Below are positions 46,946 to 55,818 of a DNA stretch of 64,000 bases, piece by piece (within the stretch, counting starts at the first letter, position 1; each line of letters begins with the position of its first letter). The stretch is from Rothia mucilaginosa (lineage in GTDB: Bacteria; Actinomycetota; Actinomycetes; Actinomycetales; Micrococcaceae): contig NZ_AP014938.1 in assembly GCF_001548235.1 (NCBI RefSeq), positions 434,001-498,000 of the forward strand, in the 5' to 3' direction. A program made the position numbers and the translations under genes. The notes beneath the pieces were generated by a model that saw only the letters and a program-made list of their open reading frames with translations, was not told the origin of the DNA and did not search any database.

Positions 46946-47004
46946 AAAGCGGTGGGGGTCGCCTCCTGAATTCCTTAGATTCAGGAGGCGACCCCCACCG
47001 CTTT
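46946..47004. terminator. Very strong bidirectional terminator
   Basis: A 26-bp perfect stem with a 7-nt loop (TCCTTAG). The arms start AAAGCGG and end CCGCTTT, so both strands finish in T-runs. It lies between the convergent MFS and lpdA genes. Confidence 0.9.
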
Positions 47005-47066
47005 ATTGTTTTCCGGGATACTGCGCCAGGCGTGCAACGCCCAGCTCAGCACCTCGTGTGCGCGGA

Positions 47067-48485
47067 TTACAGGCCGCGAGTGTGCAGCTTGCGAGCCGCC
47101 TCAGCGATAGAGCCGGAGAGCGAGGGGTAAACCGTGAAGGTATCCGCCAGGTCATCCACCGCAAGCTTCTTCTCCACCGCCAGGGCAATGGGGTAAATCA
47201 GCTCGGAAGCACGCTGACCAACCACCACGCCACCAATGACAGTGCCGGAGTGGCGGCGTGCAAAAATCTTCACGAAGCCATCGCGCATCGCCATCATCTT
47301 CGCGCGCGGGTTCGTACCCAGCTGCAGGGTTACCACATCACCACGGTAGGCGCCCTCGGCAAGATCCTTCTCGCTCACACCCACGGTCGCAATCTCCGGG
47401 GAGGTGAAGATATTCGCGGCAACCTTATCGGTACGCAACGGACGCACCGCATCACCGAGGATGTGCGCCATAGCGATACGGCCCTGCATCGCAGCCACGG
47501 AAGCCAACGGGTACACGCCCGTGCAGTCGCCAGCGGCGTAAATGCTGTTCACGCTCGTGCGGGACACACCGTCCACCTTGATGTGGCCGCTCGAGGTCTG
47601 CTCCACACCGGCAGCTTCCAGGCCCAAATCCTCAGTGTTCGGAATCGAACCAATAGCAACCAGGCAGTGAGTGCCAGAGACCTTACGGCCGTCCGACAGG
47701 GTCACGATGACGCCGGTACCATCCTCAGTGCGCTCAACAGCAGCGGCACGAGAACGCGGCATCACTCGCACGCCGCGACGCTCAAAGACGTCCTCCAGCA
47801 CGCGGGCTGCGTCCTCGTCCTCACCGGGAAGCACACGGTCACGCGAAGACACCAGGGTCACCCTCGAACCCAGGCCGTTATATGCCGAGGCGAACTCCGC
47901 ACCGGTCACACCCGAACCAATCACAATCAGTTCCTCGGGAACCTCGCAAAGGTTGTACAGCTGAGTCCAGGTCAGAATGCGCTCACCGTCAGGCATACCG
48001 GTCGCCATTTCACGCGGATGCGTACCCACCGACAGCAGCACAAAGTCCGCCTGCAGGGGGTAGACCAGACCAGCCTCATCAGTCACCTGAACGGTGTGGC
48101 GGTCCAGGAGCTTACCGGTACCGTGAATAATCTTCACACCAGCAGAAGCCAGGGCACGCTTGATGTCGGCAGACTGCTGTTGAGCCAGGTCGCGGACTCG
48201 GCGGTTCACGCGGTCCATATCAACACGCAGCTGAGGCGCCTTGCCCTTCGTGTTCTCAATGCCCAAGCTACCTGCCTCGGAGAAGCGGGTCATCATATCC
48301 GCCGTAGCGATCAGGGTCTTAGAGGGCACAACGTCGGTCAGAACGGCGGAGCCACCAATGGCATTGCGCTCAATCAGAGTCACGTCCGCGTTGGATGCGG
48401 CAGCCACCATCGCTGCCTCGTAGCCGCCGGGGCCACCACCAATAATTACAATTCGCTGAGATGCATAGTTCACCTTTGAAGTCAT
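47067..48485 (-). CDS. lpdA: LpdA-type flavoprotein NAD(P)H dehydrogenase (quinone)
   Basis: A 472-residue member of the pyridine nucleotide-disulfide oxidoreductase family. It has the FAD motif RIVIIGGGPGGYEAAMVAA, the NAD(P) motif VIGSGVTGAEFASAYNGLG, the second FAD motif IYAAGDCTGV and the C-terminal dimer domain ending TVYPSLSGSIAEAAR. The redox pair CxxxxC of true lipoamide dehydrogenases is absent: the position reads IGGSAVLTDVVPSKTL. This is the pattern of mycobacterial LpdA (Rv3303c), which reduces quinones. The start is ATG 48485; neither a clear Shine-Dalgarno nor a clear -10 was identified. Confidence 0.88.
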   Translation of the reverse strand: MTSKVNYASQRIVIIGGGPGGYEAAMVAAASNADVTLIERNAIGGSAVLTDVVPSKTLIATADMMTRFSEAGSLGIENTKGKAPQLRVDMDRVNRRVRDLAQQQSADIKRALASAGVKIIHGTGKLLDRHTVQVTDEAGLVYPLQADFVLLSVGTHPREMATGMPDGERILTWTQLYNLCEVPEELIVIGSGVTGAEFASAYNGLGSRVTLVSSRDRVLPGEDEDAARVLEDVFERRGVRVMPRSRAAAVERTEDGTGVIVTLSDGRKVSGTHCLVAIGSIPNTEDLGLEAAGVEQTSSGHIKVDGVSRTSVNSIYAAGDCTGVYPLASVAAMQGRIAMAHILGDAVRPLRTDKVAANIFTSPEIATVGVSEKDLAEGAYRGDVVTLQLGTNPRAKMMAMRDGFVKIFARRHSGTVIGGVVVGQRASELIYPIALAVEKKLAVDDLADTFTVYPSLSGSIAEAARKLHTRGL

Positions 48486-48526
48486 GCCTTAATTGTGAGC
48501 TATGCCGCCGCTACGGGGCAAACGCA

Positions 48527-48570
48527 CTCGCCGTGCAGATATGCCATATTGTGGCAACCTGCACGGCGAG
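48527..48570 (-). terminator. Terminator of mfd
   Basis: CTCGCCGTGCAG and its complement form a 12-bp stem with an inner GCCA/TGGC pair, 39 nt after the minus-strand mfd stop. Confidence 0.65.
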
Positions 48571-48608
48571 CATTTACTTGGGGCATGCCGGCTAGACGGA
48601 GCGCTCCC

Positions 48609-51600
48609 CTACTCCTCGAGGGCCTGCGGCTTCTCCGCGTAAATCGAGTTGATAAACTTCTCGGCCCACTCCAGCATGGGGCGGTCCACCAGCTCCTTGC
48701 CGCCAACCGGCATGGTCTTCGGGCGCGGCACCAGAGTCAGCCAAGTGTCCATACCCTTCGGCTGGGCGTGCGTGGAACCCGGGTACACGCGCTTCAGGCG
48801 CATCTGGCGGGACTCCGGCAGCGGCGTAGCGGTCACCACGCGCACCTTCGGGCCCAACACCACCAGCTCGTGAATACCGGCGGCACAGGCGTGCATACGC
48901 ACCGTCGCCACGGCAAGCAGGTTCTCTACCGCCTCCGGCAGCTCACCGTAACGGTCAACCAGTTCCTCGCGTGCCTCCGCGATCTTCTCTTCGGTATCGG
49001 CGGCAGCGATCTGACGGTACGCCTGCAAGCGCAGACGCTCAGAATCAATGTAGGTGTGCGGAATATGCGCGTTGACGGGCAGGTCAATCTTCGTTTCGAC
49101 CTCTCGCTCTTCCTTCTCGCCGCGGTAGTTCGCCACGGCCTCACCGACCAGGCGCAGGTACAGGTCAAAACCAACGCCGGCAATATGACCGGACTGTTCG
49201 CCGCCGAGCAGGTTGCCGGCACCGCGAATCTCCAGGTCCTTCATGGCCAGCTGCAGGCCCGCACCCAGCTCGTTATGGGTCGCCACAGCCTTCAGACGCT
49301 CGTGCGCAATCTCGCCGAGGGTCTTATCCACCGGGTACAGGAAGTAGGCGTAGGCGCGCTCGCGGCCACGACCCACACGTCCACGCAGCTGATGCAGCTG
49401 GCTCAGACCGTAGTTCTGGGCGTGATCAACAATGAGGGTGTTCGCGTTCGAAATATCCAGGCCGGTCTCCACGATGGTGGTGCAGACCAGCACGTCAAAG
49501 CGGCGCTCCCAGAAGTCCACAATAATCTGCTCCAGGCGCGATTCACTCATGCGGCCGTGGGCGGTGGCGATGCGCGCCTCCGGCACGAGCTTGCCGATTT
49601 CCGCGGCAACATCATCGATATCAGCCACGCGGTTGTGTACGAAGAACACCTGTCCTTCACGCATGAGCTCGCGGCGAATTGCGGCAGTAATCTGGCTGTC
49701 GGTTCGCGGTCCCACGAAAGTCAGCACGGGGTGGCGTTCCTCCGGCGCGGTGGCAAGGGTGGAGGTCTCTCGAATACCGGTGAGCGACATTTCCAGGGTG
49801 CGCGGAATGGGGGTTGCACTCATGGCGAGCACGTCCACGTTGGTGCGCATCTGCTTGAGCTTTTCCTTGTGCTCCACGCCGAAACGCTGCTCCTCGTCAA
49901 TGATGACCAGGCCCAGGTCCTTAAACACCACGCTGTCCGAGAGGATGCGGTGGGTACCAATCACCACGTCCACCGCGCCGGAGGCGATTTCTTCGGTAAT
50001 CTGGCGGGTTTCTTTCGCCTTCTGGAAGCGGGAAAGCACGCGAATCTTCACGGGGAAGCCCGAGAAGCGCTCGCTAAACGTCTCGTAATGCTGCTGGGCG
50101 AGCAGGGTCGTCGGCACGAGTACGGCAACCTGTTTGCCGTCCTGTACCGCCTTGAATGCGGCGCGCACGGCGACCTCGGTTTTGCCGAACCCCACGTCGC
50201 CGGAGATGAGGCGGTCCATGGGGATTTCTTTCTCCATGTCTTCCTTCACCTCGTGGATGGCGGTGAGCTGGTCGGGAGTCTCGTTGTAGGGGAAGGACTC
50301 TTCCAGCTCTCGCTGCCAGGGGGTATCTGCGGCGAAGGCGTGACCGCGCGACGCCTGGCGTGCCGAGTAGAGTTTCACCAGGTCGGCGGCGATTTCCTTG
50401 ACTGCCTTGCGAGCGCGGGACTTGGTCTTAGCCCAGTCGCTACCGCCCATCTTGGACAGGCTCGGGTTCTCGCCACCCACGTAGTTGGAGATGAGGTCCA
50501 GCTGGTCGGAGGGCACGAAGAGGCGGTCGGGTGCGCCGCCGCGCTTGGCGGGGGCGTACTCGATGACCAGGTATTCCTTCATGGGCTGCACGCCATTGAC
50601 CGGGGATGCACCAGCCACCGGGCGGGAGGTCATCTCGACGAACCTGCCGATGCCGTGGCGTTCGTGCACCACGTAGTCGCCGGGGTTCAGCGCGAGCGGG
50701 TCGACGGCGTTGCGGCGGCGGCGTGTCTTGAATTTCTGTCCGGCGGCACCTCGGGGTGCATAGGTTCCGCGGCGGCCGAGCAGTTCGGCTTCGGTGAAGA
50801 CGGCGAGCTTCGCCTCCTCAATCAAGAAGCCTGCGGAGGCGGGCGCCTCACACACCTCGACGATGCCGTGGTCGAGCTTGCCGGCGGGGTCCGCTTCGAG
50901 GCTGGTTCGGCGGGCTGCGGGTACGGCGGGTGCCCCTTCGCCGGAGTGGAAGAGGTCGATGAGGCGGTCGGTGGAGCCGCGGCCGTTGGTGAGGGCGAGG
51001 ACGGTCCACTGTTTCTGGATGAGGTCGCCGACCTGACTGAGCATACGTTCGACGGAGCCGTTGAATGCGGTTGCGGGGGTTGCGCTGACGGTGTAGGTGT
51101 CGATTCCGTCTTCGATGGCGTCGGCGATGCTCTGGTTTTCGAGCGCGCCTGGGTTTTCGAGTGCACCTGCGGCGGCATCTTCGAGCAGGTCTGCGTCGGT
51201 GACGAGTTCGGTGATTTCCCACCAGCTGAGCTTGGCTTCGAGTGCCTGTGCGGTAGTTTGGTCGATGGTGCGGAATCCGCTGTCGCTCATGCGTAGCTGG
51301 CCGAGGTCGATGGGTGCTACTGCATCGGCTTCCGCGGAGGTGTCCCATGCGGCGGCGAGGAATTCTTCGTTGGTGGCGACGAGGTCTTCGGCGCGGGCGC
51401 GCACGCGCTCGGGTTCGACGTTAATAATCATGGACCCTGCTGGCAGCAGCTCGGTGAGGGTATTCATGGATTCGATGAGCAGCGGGGTGAGCGATTCCAT
51501 GCCTTCGACGTAGATTCCGCCGGCGATCTTTTCGAGCATGGTTGCGGCTGCCGGGTAGTCGGCTTTCAGGCGTGCGGCGCGGCTCATGACCTCGGGAGTG

Positions 51601-52376
51601 ATGAGCAGTTCGCGGCAGGGCAGCAGGGTGAGTTCGGTGAGTTCTTCTCCCCCGCTGAGGGTGCGCTGGTCGGCGACGGAGAAGTGGCGCATTTCGTCGA
51701 GCTCGTCGCCGAAGAATTCGAGGCGGACGGGGGTGGTTGCGGTGGGCGGGAAGACGTCGATGATGCCGCCGCGTACGGCGTATTCGCCGCGCTTGGCGAC
51801 GAGGTCTACGCGCGAGTATGCGGCGTCGCTGAGGCCTCGTACAACGTCTTTGAAGGGGTATTCTTCGCCGCGAACCAGGTGTACGGGTTCAAGTTTTTCG
51901 ATGCCGGTGACGATGGGCTGGATGACGGCGCGTACGGGCGCGATAACGACCTGGGGGCGCTTGGTCGCTTCCCCGGTCATGGCGCGCAGTACCTGCAGGC
52001 GGCGGCCTACGGTGTCGGAGCGCGGTGAGAGGCGTTCGTGGGGCAGGGTTTCCCAGGCGGGGAAGAGCGCTATGTCGGCGGCGGGTAGGTAGGCGCGCAG
52101 GGCTGCGGCGAGGTCTTCTGCTTGGCGGTCGGTGGGGGCGATGATGAGGCTGAGCGCTTCGGGGGTGGTTGCGCGTACGGCGGCGGAGACGTCGGCGATG
52201 AGTGCGGCGTGGGTTCCGGCGACGGCACCGATGAGGGTGCGTGCGCTACGTTCAGCAGGGTTCGCGGAGGCGGCGGTGCGGATCGCGACCCAGCTGCTGA
52301 GTTGGTTGAGGGTGTTCAGGAGGGGGCGCAGGGGTGCTTCGGGGGGCTGTGCGGTAGCTTTTCGGGTGGTACTCAC
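48609..52376 (-). CDS. mfd: Transcription-repair coupling factor
   Basis: A 1255-residue translocase that removes RNA polymerase stalled at DNA lesions and recruits UvrA. The N-terminal UvrB-like module (about 1-400) is followed by the RNAP-interaction domain (YVVHERHGIGRFVEMTSR). The RecG-like motor has Walker A SGDVGFGKTEVAVRAAFKAV, DEEQRFGVEHKEKLK and MSATPIPRTLEMSLTGIR. The TRG region has QLRGRVGRGRERAYAYFLYP, and a C-terminal D7 domain completes it. The start is GTG 52376, with AGGAG 5-6 nt upstream; the frame runs back to 52622, but that Pro/Lys/His-rich extension has no ribosome site. Confidence 0.96.
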   Translation of the reverse strand: MSTTRKATAQPPEAPLRPLLNTLNQLSSWVAIRTAASANPAERSARTLIGAVAGTHAALIADVSAAVRATTPEALSLIIAPTDRQAEDLAAALRAYLPAADIALFPAWETLPHERLSPRSDTVGRRLQVLRAMTGEATKRPQVVIAPVRAVIQPIVTGIEKLEPVHLVRGEEYPFKDVVRGLSDAAYSRVDLVAKRGEYAVRGGIIDVFPPTATTPVRLEFFGDELDEMRHFSVADQRTLSGGEELTELTLLPCRELLITPEVMSRAARLKADYPAAATMLEKIAGGIYVEGMESLTPLLIESMNTLTELLPAGSMIINVEPERVRARAEDLVATNEEFLAAAWDTSAEADAVAPIDLGQLRMSDSGFRTIDQTTAQALEAKLSWWEITELVTDADLLEDAAAGALENPGALENQSIADAIEDGIDTYTVSATPATAFNGSVERMLSQVGDLIQKQWTVLALTNGRGSTDRLIDLFHSGEGAPAVPAARRTSLEADPAGKLDHGIVEVCEAPASAGFLIEEAKLAVFTEAELLGRRGTYAPRGAAGQKFKTRRRRNAVDPLALNPGDYVVHERHGIGRFVEMTSRPVAGASPVNGVQPMKEYLVIEYAPAKRGGAPDRLFVPSDQLDLISNYVGGENPSLSKMGGSDWAKTKSRARKAVKEIAADLVKLYSARQASRGHAFAADTPWQRELEESFPYNETPDQLTAIHEVKEDMEKEIPMDRLISGDVGFGKTEVAVRAAFKAVQDGKQVAVLVPTTLLAQQHYETFSERFSGFPVKIRVLSRFQKAKETRQITEEIASGAVDVVIGTHRILSDSVVFKDLGLVIIDEEQRFGVEHKEKLKQMRTNVDVLAMSATPIPRTLEMSLTGIRETSTLATAPEERHPVLTFVGPRTDSQITAAIRRELMREGQVFFVHNRVADIDDVAAEIGKLVPEARIATAHGRMSESRLEQIIVDFWERRFDVLVCTTIVETGLDISNANTLIVDHAQNYGLSQLHQLRGRVGRGRERAYAYFLYPVDKTLGEIAHERLKAVATHNELGAGLQLAMKDLEIRGAGNLLGGEQSGHIAGVGFDLYLRLVGEAVANYRGEKEEREVETKIDLPVNAHIPHTYIDSERLRLQAYRQIAAADTEEKIAEAREELVDRYGELPEAVENLLAVATVRMHACAAGIHELVVLGPKVRVVTATPLPESRQMRLKRVYPGSTHAQPKGMDTWLTLVPRPKTMPVGGKELVDRPMLEWAEKFINSIYAEKPQALEE

Positions 52377-52923
52377 GGGTTCTCCTGAATCTGCGGTCCT
52401 CGGTTCCGGCGGTTTGGCTGGTGGAGGGTGCCGACCGGCGGTCGGTGTAAGGTGGTGTCGGGTGGGGTGCCCGAGTGTTTTATTTTGAGGAATTTTATGT
52501 GCACTTTTTGGTGATGTGCGCGGCTTTTCTATTGTAGGTCTACTCTGCTTTTTATGGCATTTTTCTTTCGTGGGGTTCTTTGGCTGTAGATATAGCTTTT
52601 TGCACCCGGTTGTCGCTTTCATTGGCGATATATGAGTATGGTTTTATTCTGTGTCATTTCTTGTGCCACAACGCCGATTTTATAGGGCGTAAATCACACT
52701 CTCACCCGCATTTTTGCACTTTGTGCACCATTATTTTCACAGCTTAATCCTGTACCCTAATCATTAACACTTACAGAAAAACCACACAGTATATCTCCTT
52801 CCGGATTCTGATTACCTCTTCCAACCAACCTCAGGTTTTCAGTATTTACTGCGGTTTTTCTAGTGCAATAATTCACCGTTTCTTTCGATGTTTCTTCCGG
52901 AACGTCGCATCAGAAAGACACAA
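52377..52923. other. Divergent AT-rich region between mfd and the first fibrinogen-like gene
   Basis: About 550 bp with no gene. A possible plus-strand promoter is TTGGCG (52622-52627), 17 bp, TATTCT (52645-52650), which would leave a leader of about 270 nt. AT content is clearly above the flanking genes. Confidence 0.35.
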
Positions 52924-55290
52924 ATGACAACCACATACACGAACAATCCCGCTGAAAAGCCCCATGCCCATTCATGGTCTGCTAAGAAGTGGGCTGCTTG
53001 CGCACTCGCTTTTGGTACTGCTTTCACTGCGGCACCGCTTACTCCTATTACTCCCGCCTCGGCTGCTACCGGCACCCATGATGGTTCCAGCAGCGATAAG
53101 GCGGCTGCTTCCTGCTACGAGGTCAAGCAGGTTAATCCTTCTGCCCCTTCTGGCACTTACTGGCTGTACACCCCGCAGATGAGCGGCCCGGCACAGTTCT
53201 ACTGCGATCAGGAAACTGATGGCGGCGGCTGGGTCATGATTGGCCGCGGTCGTGAGGGTTGGACCGAGTCCTACAATGGCACCGGCGACCCGAATCAGCT
53301 GCATCAGAATCCCACCGGTCCTGCCGCTTTTACGCCGGTCCAGCTTCCCGCAAACACTGTCGATGCGCTGCTGAACGGCATTAAGCCTCAGGATCTTCCC
53401 GACGGCATGCGCCTGCACCGCGCCCACAATGCGAGGGGCACCCAGTGGCAGAACGTTTATGTTCAGCGTCCTCAGACTGAGCAGTGGACCTGGGCGATGA
53501 GCTACGGTCAGCGTTGGGGCAACGTAAAGTTCACCGGCGCAGGCATCAACCGCACCGCTCATATGGGCGGTTACCCCTCGGAAATGGCTCCGGGCATCAC
53601 CACCAGCTCGGTGCGTTTCTTCGCTAACCCGAACCAGGGCTACCAGATTGGTTTTGCGTACGGCGCACTGGTGAACTTCGGTAATGAGAATTCTGATTCG
53701 TATATTTACCACAAGCGCGGTTCCTTCGGTTACTCTATCCCCTTCACTCAGGTGTTCCTGCGCCCGAAGCTGACTCAGCGTGACTTGAACTTCTCGCAGA
53801 TTGGTTCTGGCTCTGCCGCCAGCAACCGTCGTGCTCTGCCCAATAGCTACACGATGCCCGTTCGCTGGCGCACCAGTGAGCAGACTGGCACCGGCAAGAA
53901 GAACGAGATGAACACCTACGTTCAGGCTATTACTCAGGTGGGCGATACCGTCTTCACCGGTGGTGACTTCAAGTATGTGGAGTCGGCTGGCGGCGAGCGC
54001 GTGGATCAGTCGTACCTGGCTGGCTACAACGTGGATTCGGGTGAGCTGGTTCGTTCCTTCCGCCCGACCTTCAACGGTCAGATTAAGGCTCTTGAGGCTC
54101 TGCCGAATAACCGCCTGGCGGTTGGTGGCGAATTTACCGAGGTGAATGGCGAGAAGGTTAACCACTTTGTCATTCTGGACGCGACCACCGGTCAGATTGA
54201 CCGCACGTGGGATGTTCAGGTTCAGCGCCGCAGTGGCGATGCCGCCCAGGTGAAGACCCTACTGGTTCAGGACGGTTACCTGTACATTGGCGGTAACTTC
54301 ACCCATGTGAAGGGCAATACTTCTAAGGCGTACGCTTACTCGCGTGGTGCCGCTCGTATTAACCTTTCGAACGGTGCGGTGGATTGGAATTGGCGCCCGA
54401 ACTTCAACGGCACGGTCAACGGTATTACCGCTGCATCCGATAACTCGACTGTTCACGCTGCGGGTTACTTCACTGAGCTGAATAACCAGCGTGCGTTCCG
54501 TCTGGCTGCTTTGAATGGTTCTAACGCTTCGAACATTAAGTGGGAGTGGGAGCCGTCGCTGAAGCTGAACATTACTGACCGTATTGTGTACGCGTTCCAG
54601 TTCGATGTTCAGGATGCTGGCTCGACCGTGTGGACTGGCGGTGCTGACCACCTGATTGCGAACTACTCGAAGAATGGTTACGGCCGTATTTCTTCGTCGA
54701 TTTCTAAGTACGGTGGCGACTGGCAGGATCTGCACCTGAGCGGTAACACCATTTACGGTGCATGCCACTGCGGTGACGTGCTCTTTGAGGGCTCTACCGG
54801 TTACCACACCTACTGGAAGGAGTCGAAGGCAGTTCACCGTATGCGCCTGGTCGCAGCGTTCGATAAGGACAGCGGCGAGGTTATCGGTGAGTTCAGCCCG
54901 GTTCTGAAGGGCGCTAGCGGCTACGGTGTGTGGGAGTCCTTCGTGGATTCTCGCGGCAACCTGTGGGTTGGTGGCGACATTAACCGTTCGCTGGGTGCTA
55001 ATGGTGAGCAGCGCACTGTCGGTTTCGCTCGCTTTGCTCCTCGCGATGTAACCGCCCCGTCGACTCCGTCGAACCTGTCGGTTCAGCGTGATGGTTCAGT
55101 GGATAAGCTGTCCTGGTCTGGCGTTCGTGAGAGCGGTGCTCGCTACCAGGTGCTGCGTGATGACCGTGTGATTGCTACGGTCTCGGGTACCAGCTACGAG
55201 GTTGAGCACACCGATGGCGCTCGCTACTACGTGCGTTCCATCGATGCATCTGAGAATTTCTCGGCTTCTACGGGAGCTGCTCAGGCTTAG
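52924..55290 (+). CDS. Secreted fibrinogen-like / beta-propeller / Fn3 protein, paralogue 1
   Basis: A 788-residue exported protein. Signal peptide about 1-48 (WAACALAFGTAFTAAP, ending ASA). A fibrinogen-like domain (about 58-295) has GTYWLYTPQMSGPAQFYCDQ, ETDGGGWVMIGRGREGW, and ends VFLRPKL. A seven-blade-like propeller of delta-60-type repeats follows (about 330-690, with VFTGGDF, LAVGGEF, LYIGGNF, HAAGYF and LWVGGDI). It contains DLHLSGNTIYGACHCGD, shared by all three paralogues. An Fn3-like domain ends it (about 697-788). There is no LPXTG or membrane anchor. In animals FBG domains bind acetylated sugars; glycan binding here is inferred. The start is ATG 52924, with AGAAAG upstream. Confidence 0.82.
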   Translation: MTTTYTNNPAEKPHAHSWSAKKWAACALAFGTAFTAAPLTPITPASAATGTHDGSSSDKAAASCYEVKQVNPSAPSGTYWLYTPQMSGPAQFYCDQETDGGGWVMIGRGREGWTESYNGTGDPNQLHQNPTGPAAFTPVQLPANTVDALLNGIKPQDLPDGMRLHRAHNARGTQWQNVYVQRPQTEQWTWAMSYGQRWGNVKFTGAGINRTAHMGGYPSEMAPGITTSSVRFFANPNQGYQIGFAYGALVNFGNENSDSYIYHKRGSFGYSIPFTQVFLRPKLTQRDLNFSQIGSGSAASNRRALPNSYTMPVRWRTSEQTGTGKKNEMNTYVQAITQVGDTVFTGGDFKYVESAGGERVDQSYLAGYNVDSGELVRSFRPTFNGQIKALEALPNNRLAVGGEFTEVNGEKVNHFVILDATTGQIDRTWDVQVQRRSGDAAQVKTLLVQDGYLYIGGNFTHVKGNTSKAYAYSRGAARINLSNGAVDWNWRPNFNGTVNGITAASDNSTVHAAGYFTELNNQRAFRLAALNGSNASNIKWEWEPSLKLNITDRIVYAFQFDVQDAGSTVWTGGADHLIANYSKNGYGRISSSISKYGGDWQDLHLSGNTIYGACHCGDVLFEGSTGYHTYWKESKAVHRMRLVAAFDKDSGEVIGEFSPVLKGASGYGVWESFVDSRGNLWVGGDINRSLGANGEQRTVGFARFAPRDVTAPSTPSNLSVQRDGSVDKLSWSGVRESGARYQVLRDDRVIATVSGTSYEVEHTDGARYYVRSIDASENFSASTGAAQA

Positions 55291-55317
55291 GTCAGGTTGT
55301 TGATCTAGTTTCTTTGA

Positions 55318-55372
55318 GCCGCCGCCTGATGTGGGCTCTGCAGGGTTTGCGGGGTTCGGATCAGGCGGTGGC
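55318..55372 (+). terminator. Hairpin after fibrinogen-like gene 1
   Basis: GCCGCCGCCTGAT pairs with ATCAGGCGGTGGC (one wobble) around a 29-nt loop, 27 nt past the stop. There is no U-tract. Confidence 0.55.
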
Positions 55373-55801
55373 GCACCCGGGGTGTATACCCCCCTATAGT
55401 TTTGGTTTGGCCCGAGTTGCCCAGTTTGCTATCGCTTCGCCTCTGCGGCGGCTATGATGGGTTGGGATTCATTGCGTCGGATGGGTTGCTTCCGTCCTTT
55501 CCGATGATGGGCTGAATCTTGGTCTGTGGTGTTTTTTCGCTGTTGGTACGACAGTGGAAACTTCACAGATTTTTAGCGTTCTGCTTCTTACGGGTGCGGT
55601 GCCGTTGTTGGCTTCGTGCGTGAGGGGCGGGGCGTATTCATTCAATTTCCGATAACTACACTCACTGATTCCGGCAGCAGACTCTCTGTTAGTGCAGTTC
55701 ATAACGCTTCTTCCCTCCCCGATGCATGGTTACTATGCTGTGCCCTGTGTTGGGTGGATGTTGCTGTGTGAATTGCATTTTTCTGTTGTGTACCGGTTGA
55801 G

Positions 55802-55816
55802 GTCTCTAGGAGAGAC
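55802..55816 (+). promoter_or_regulatory. Hairpin enclosing the ribosome-binding site of fibrinogen-like gene 2
   Basis: GTCTCT-AGG-AGAGAC ends two bases before the ATG at 55819. The Shine-Dalgarno AGGAGA sits in its loop and 3' arm, so folding would block ribosome access. Confidence 0.5.
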
Positions 55817-55818
55817 AT

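Larger units (their letters stand above)
55291..55818. other. Spacer between fibrinogen-like genes 1 and 2
   Basis: About 530 bp without a gene. It holds a hairpin after gene 1, then nothing assignable until the hairpin around the gene 2 ribosome-binding site. Confidence 0.4.

Noticed and set aside
52377..52622. Longer Mfd start in the same frame
   Set aside because: The extra 82 residues are low-complexity Pro/Lys/His sequence without a ribosome site; GTG 52376 has AGGAG at proper distance.
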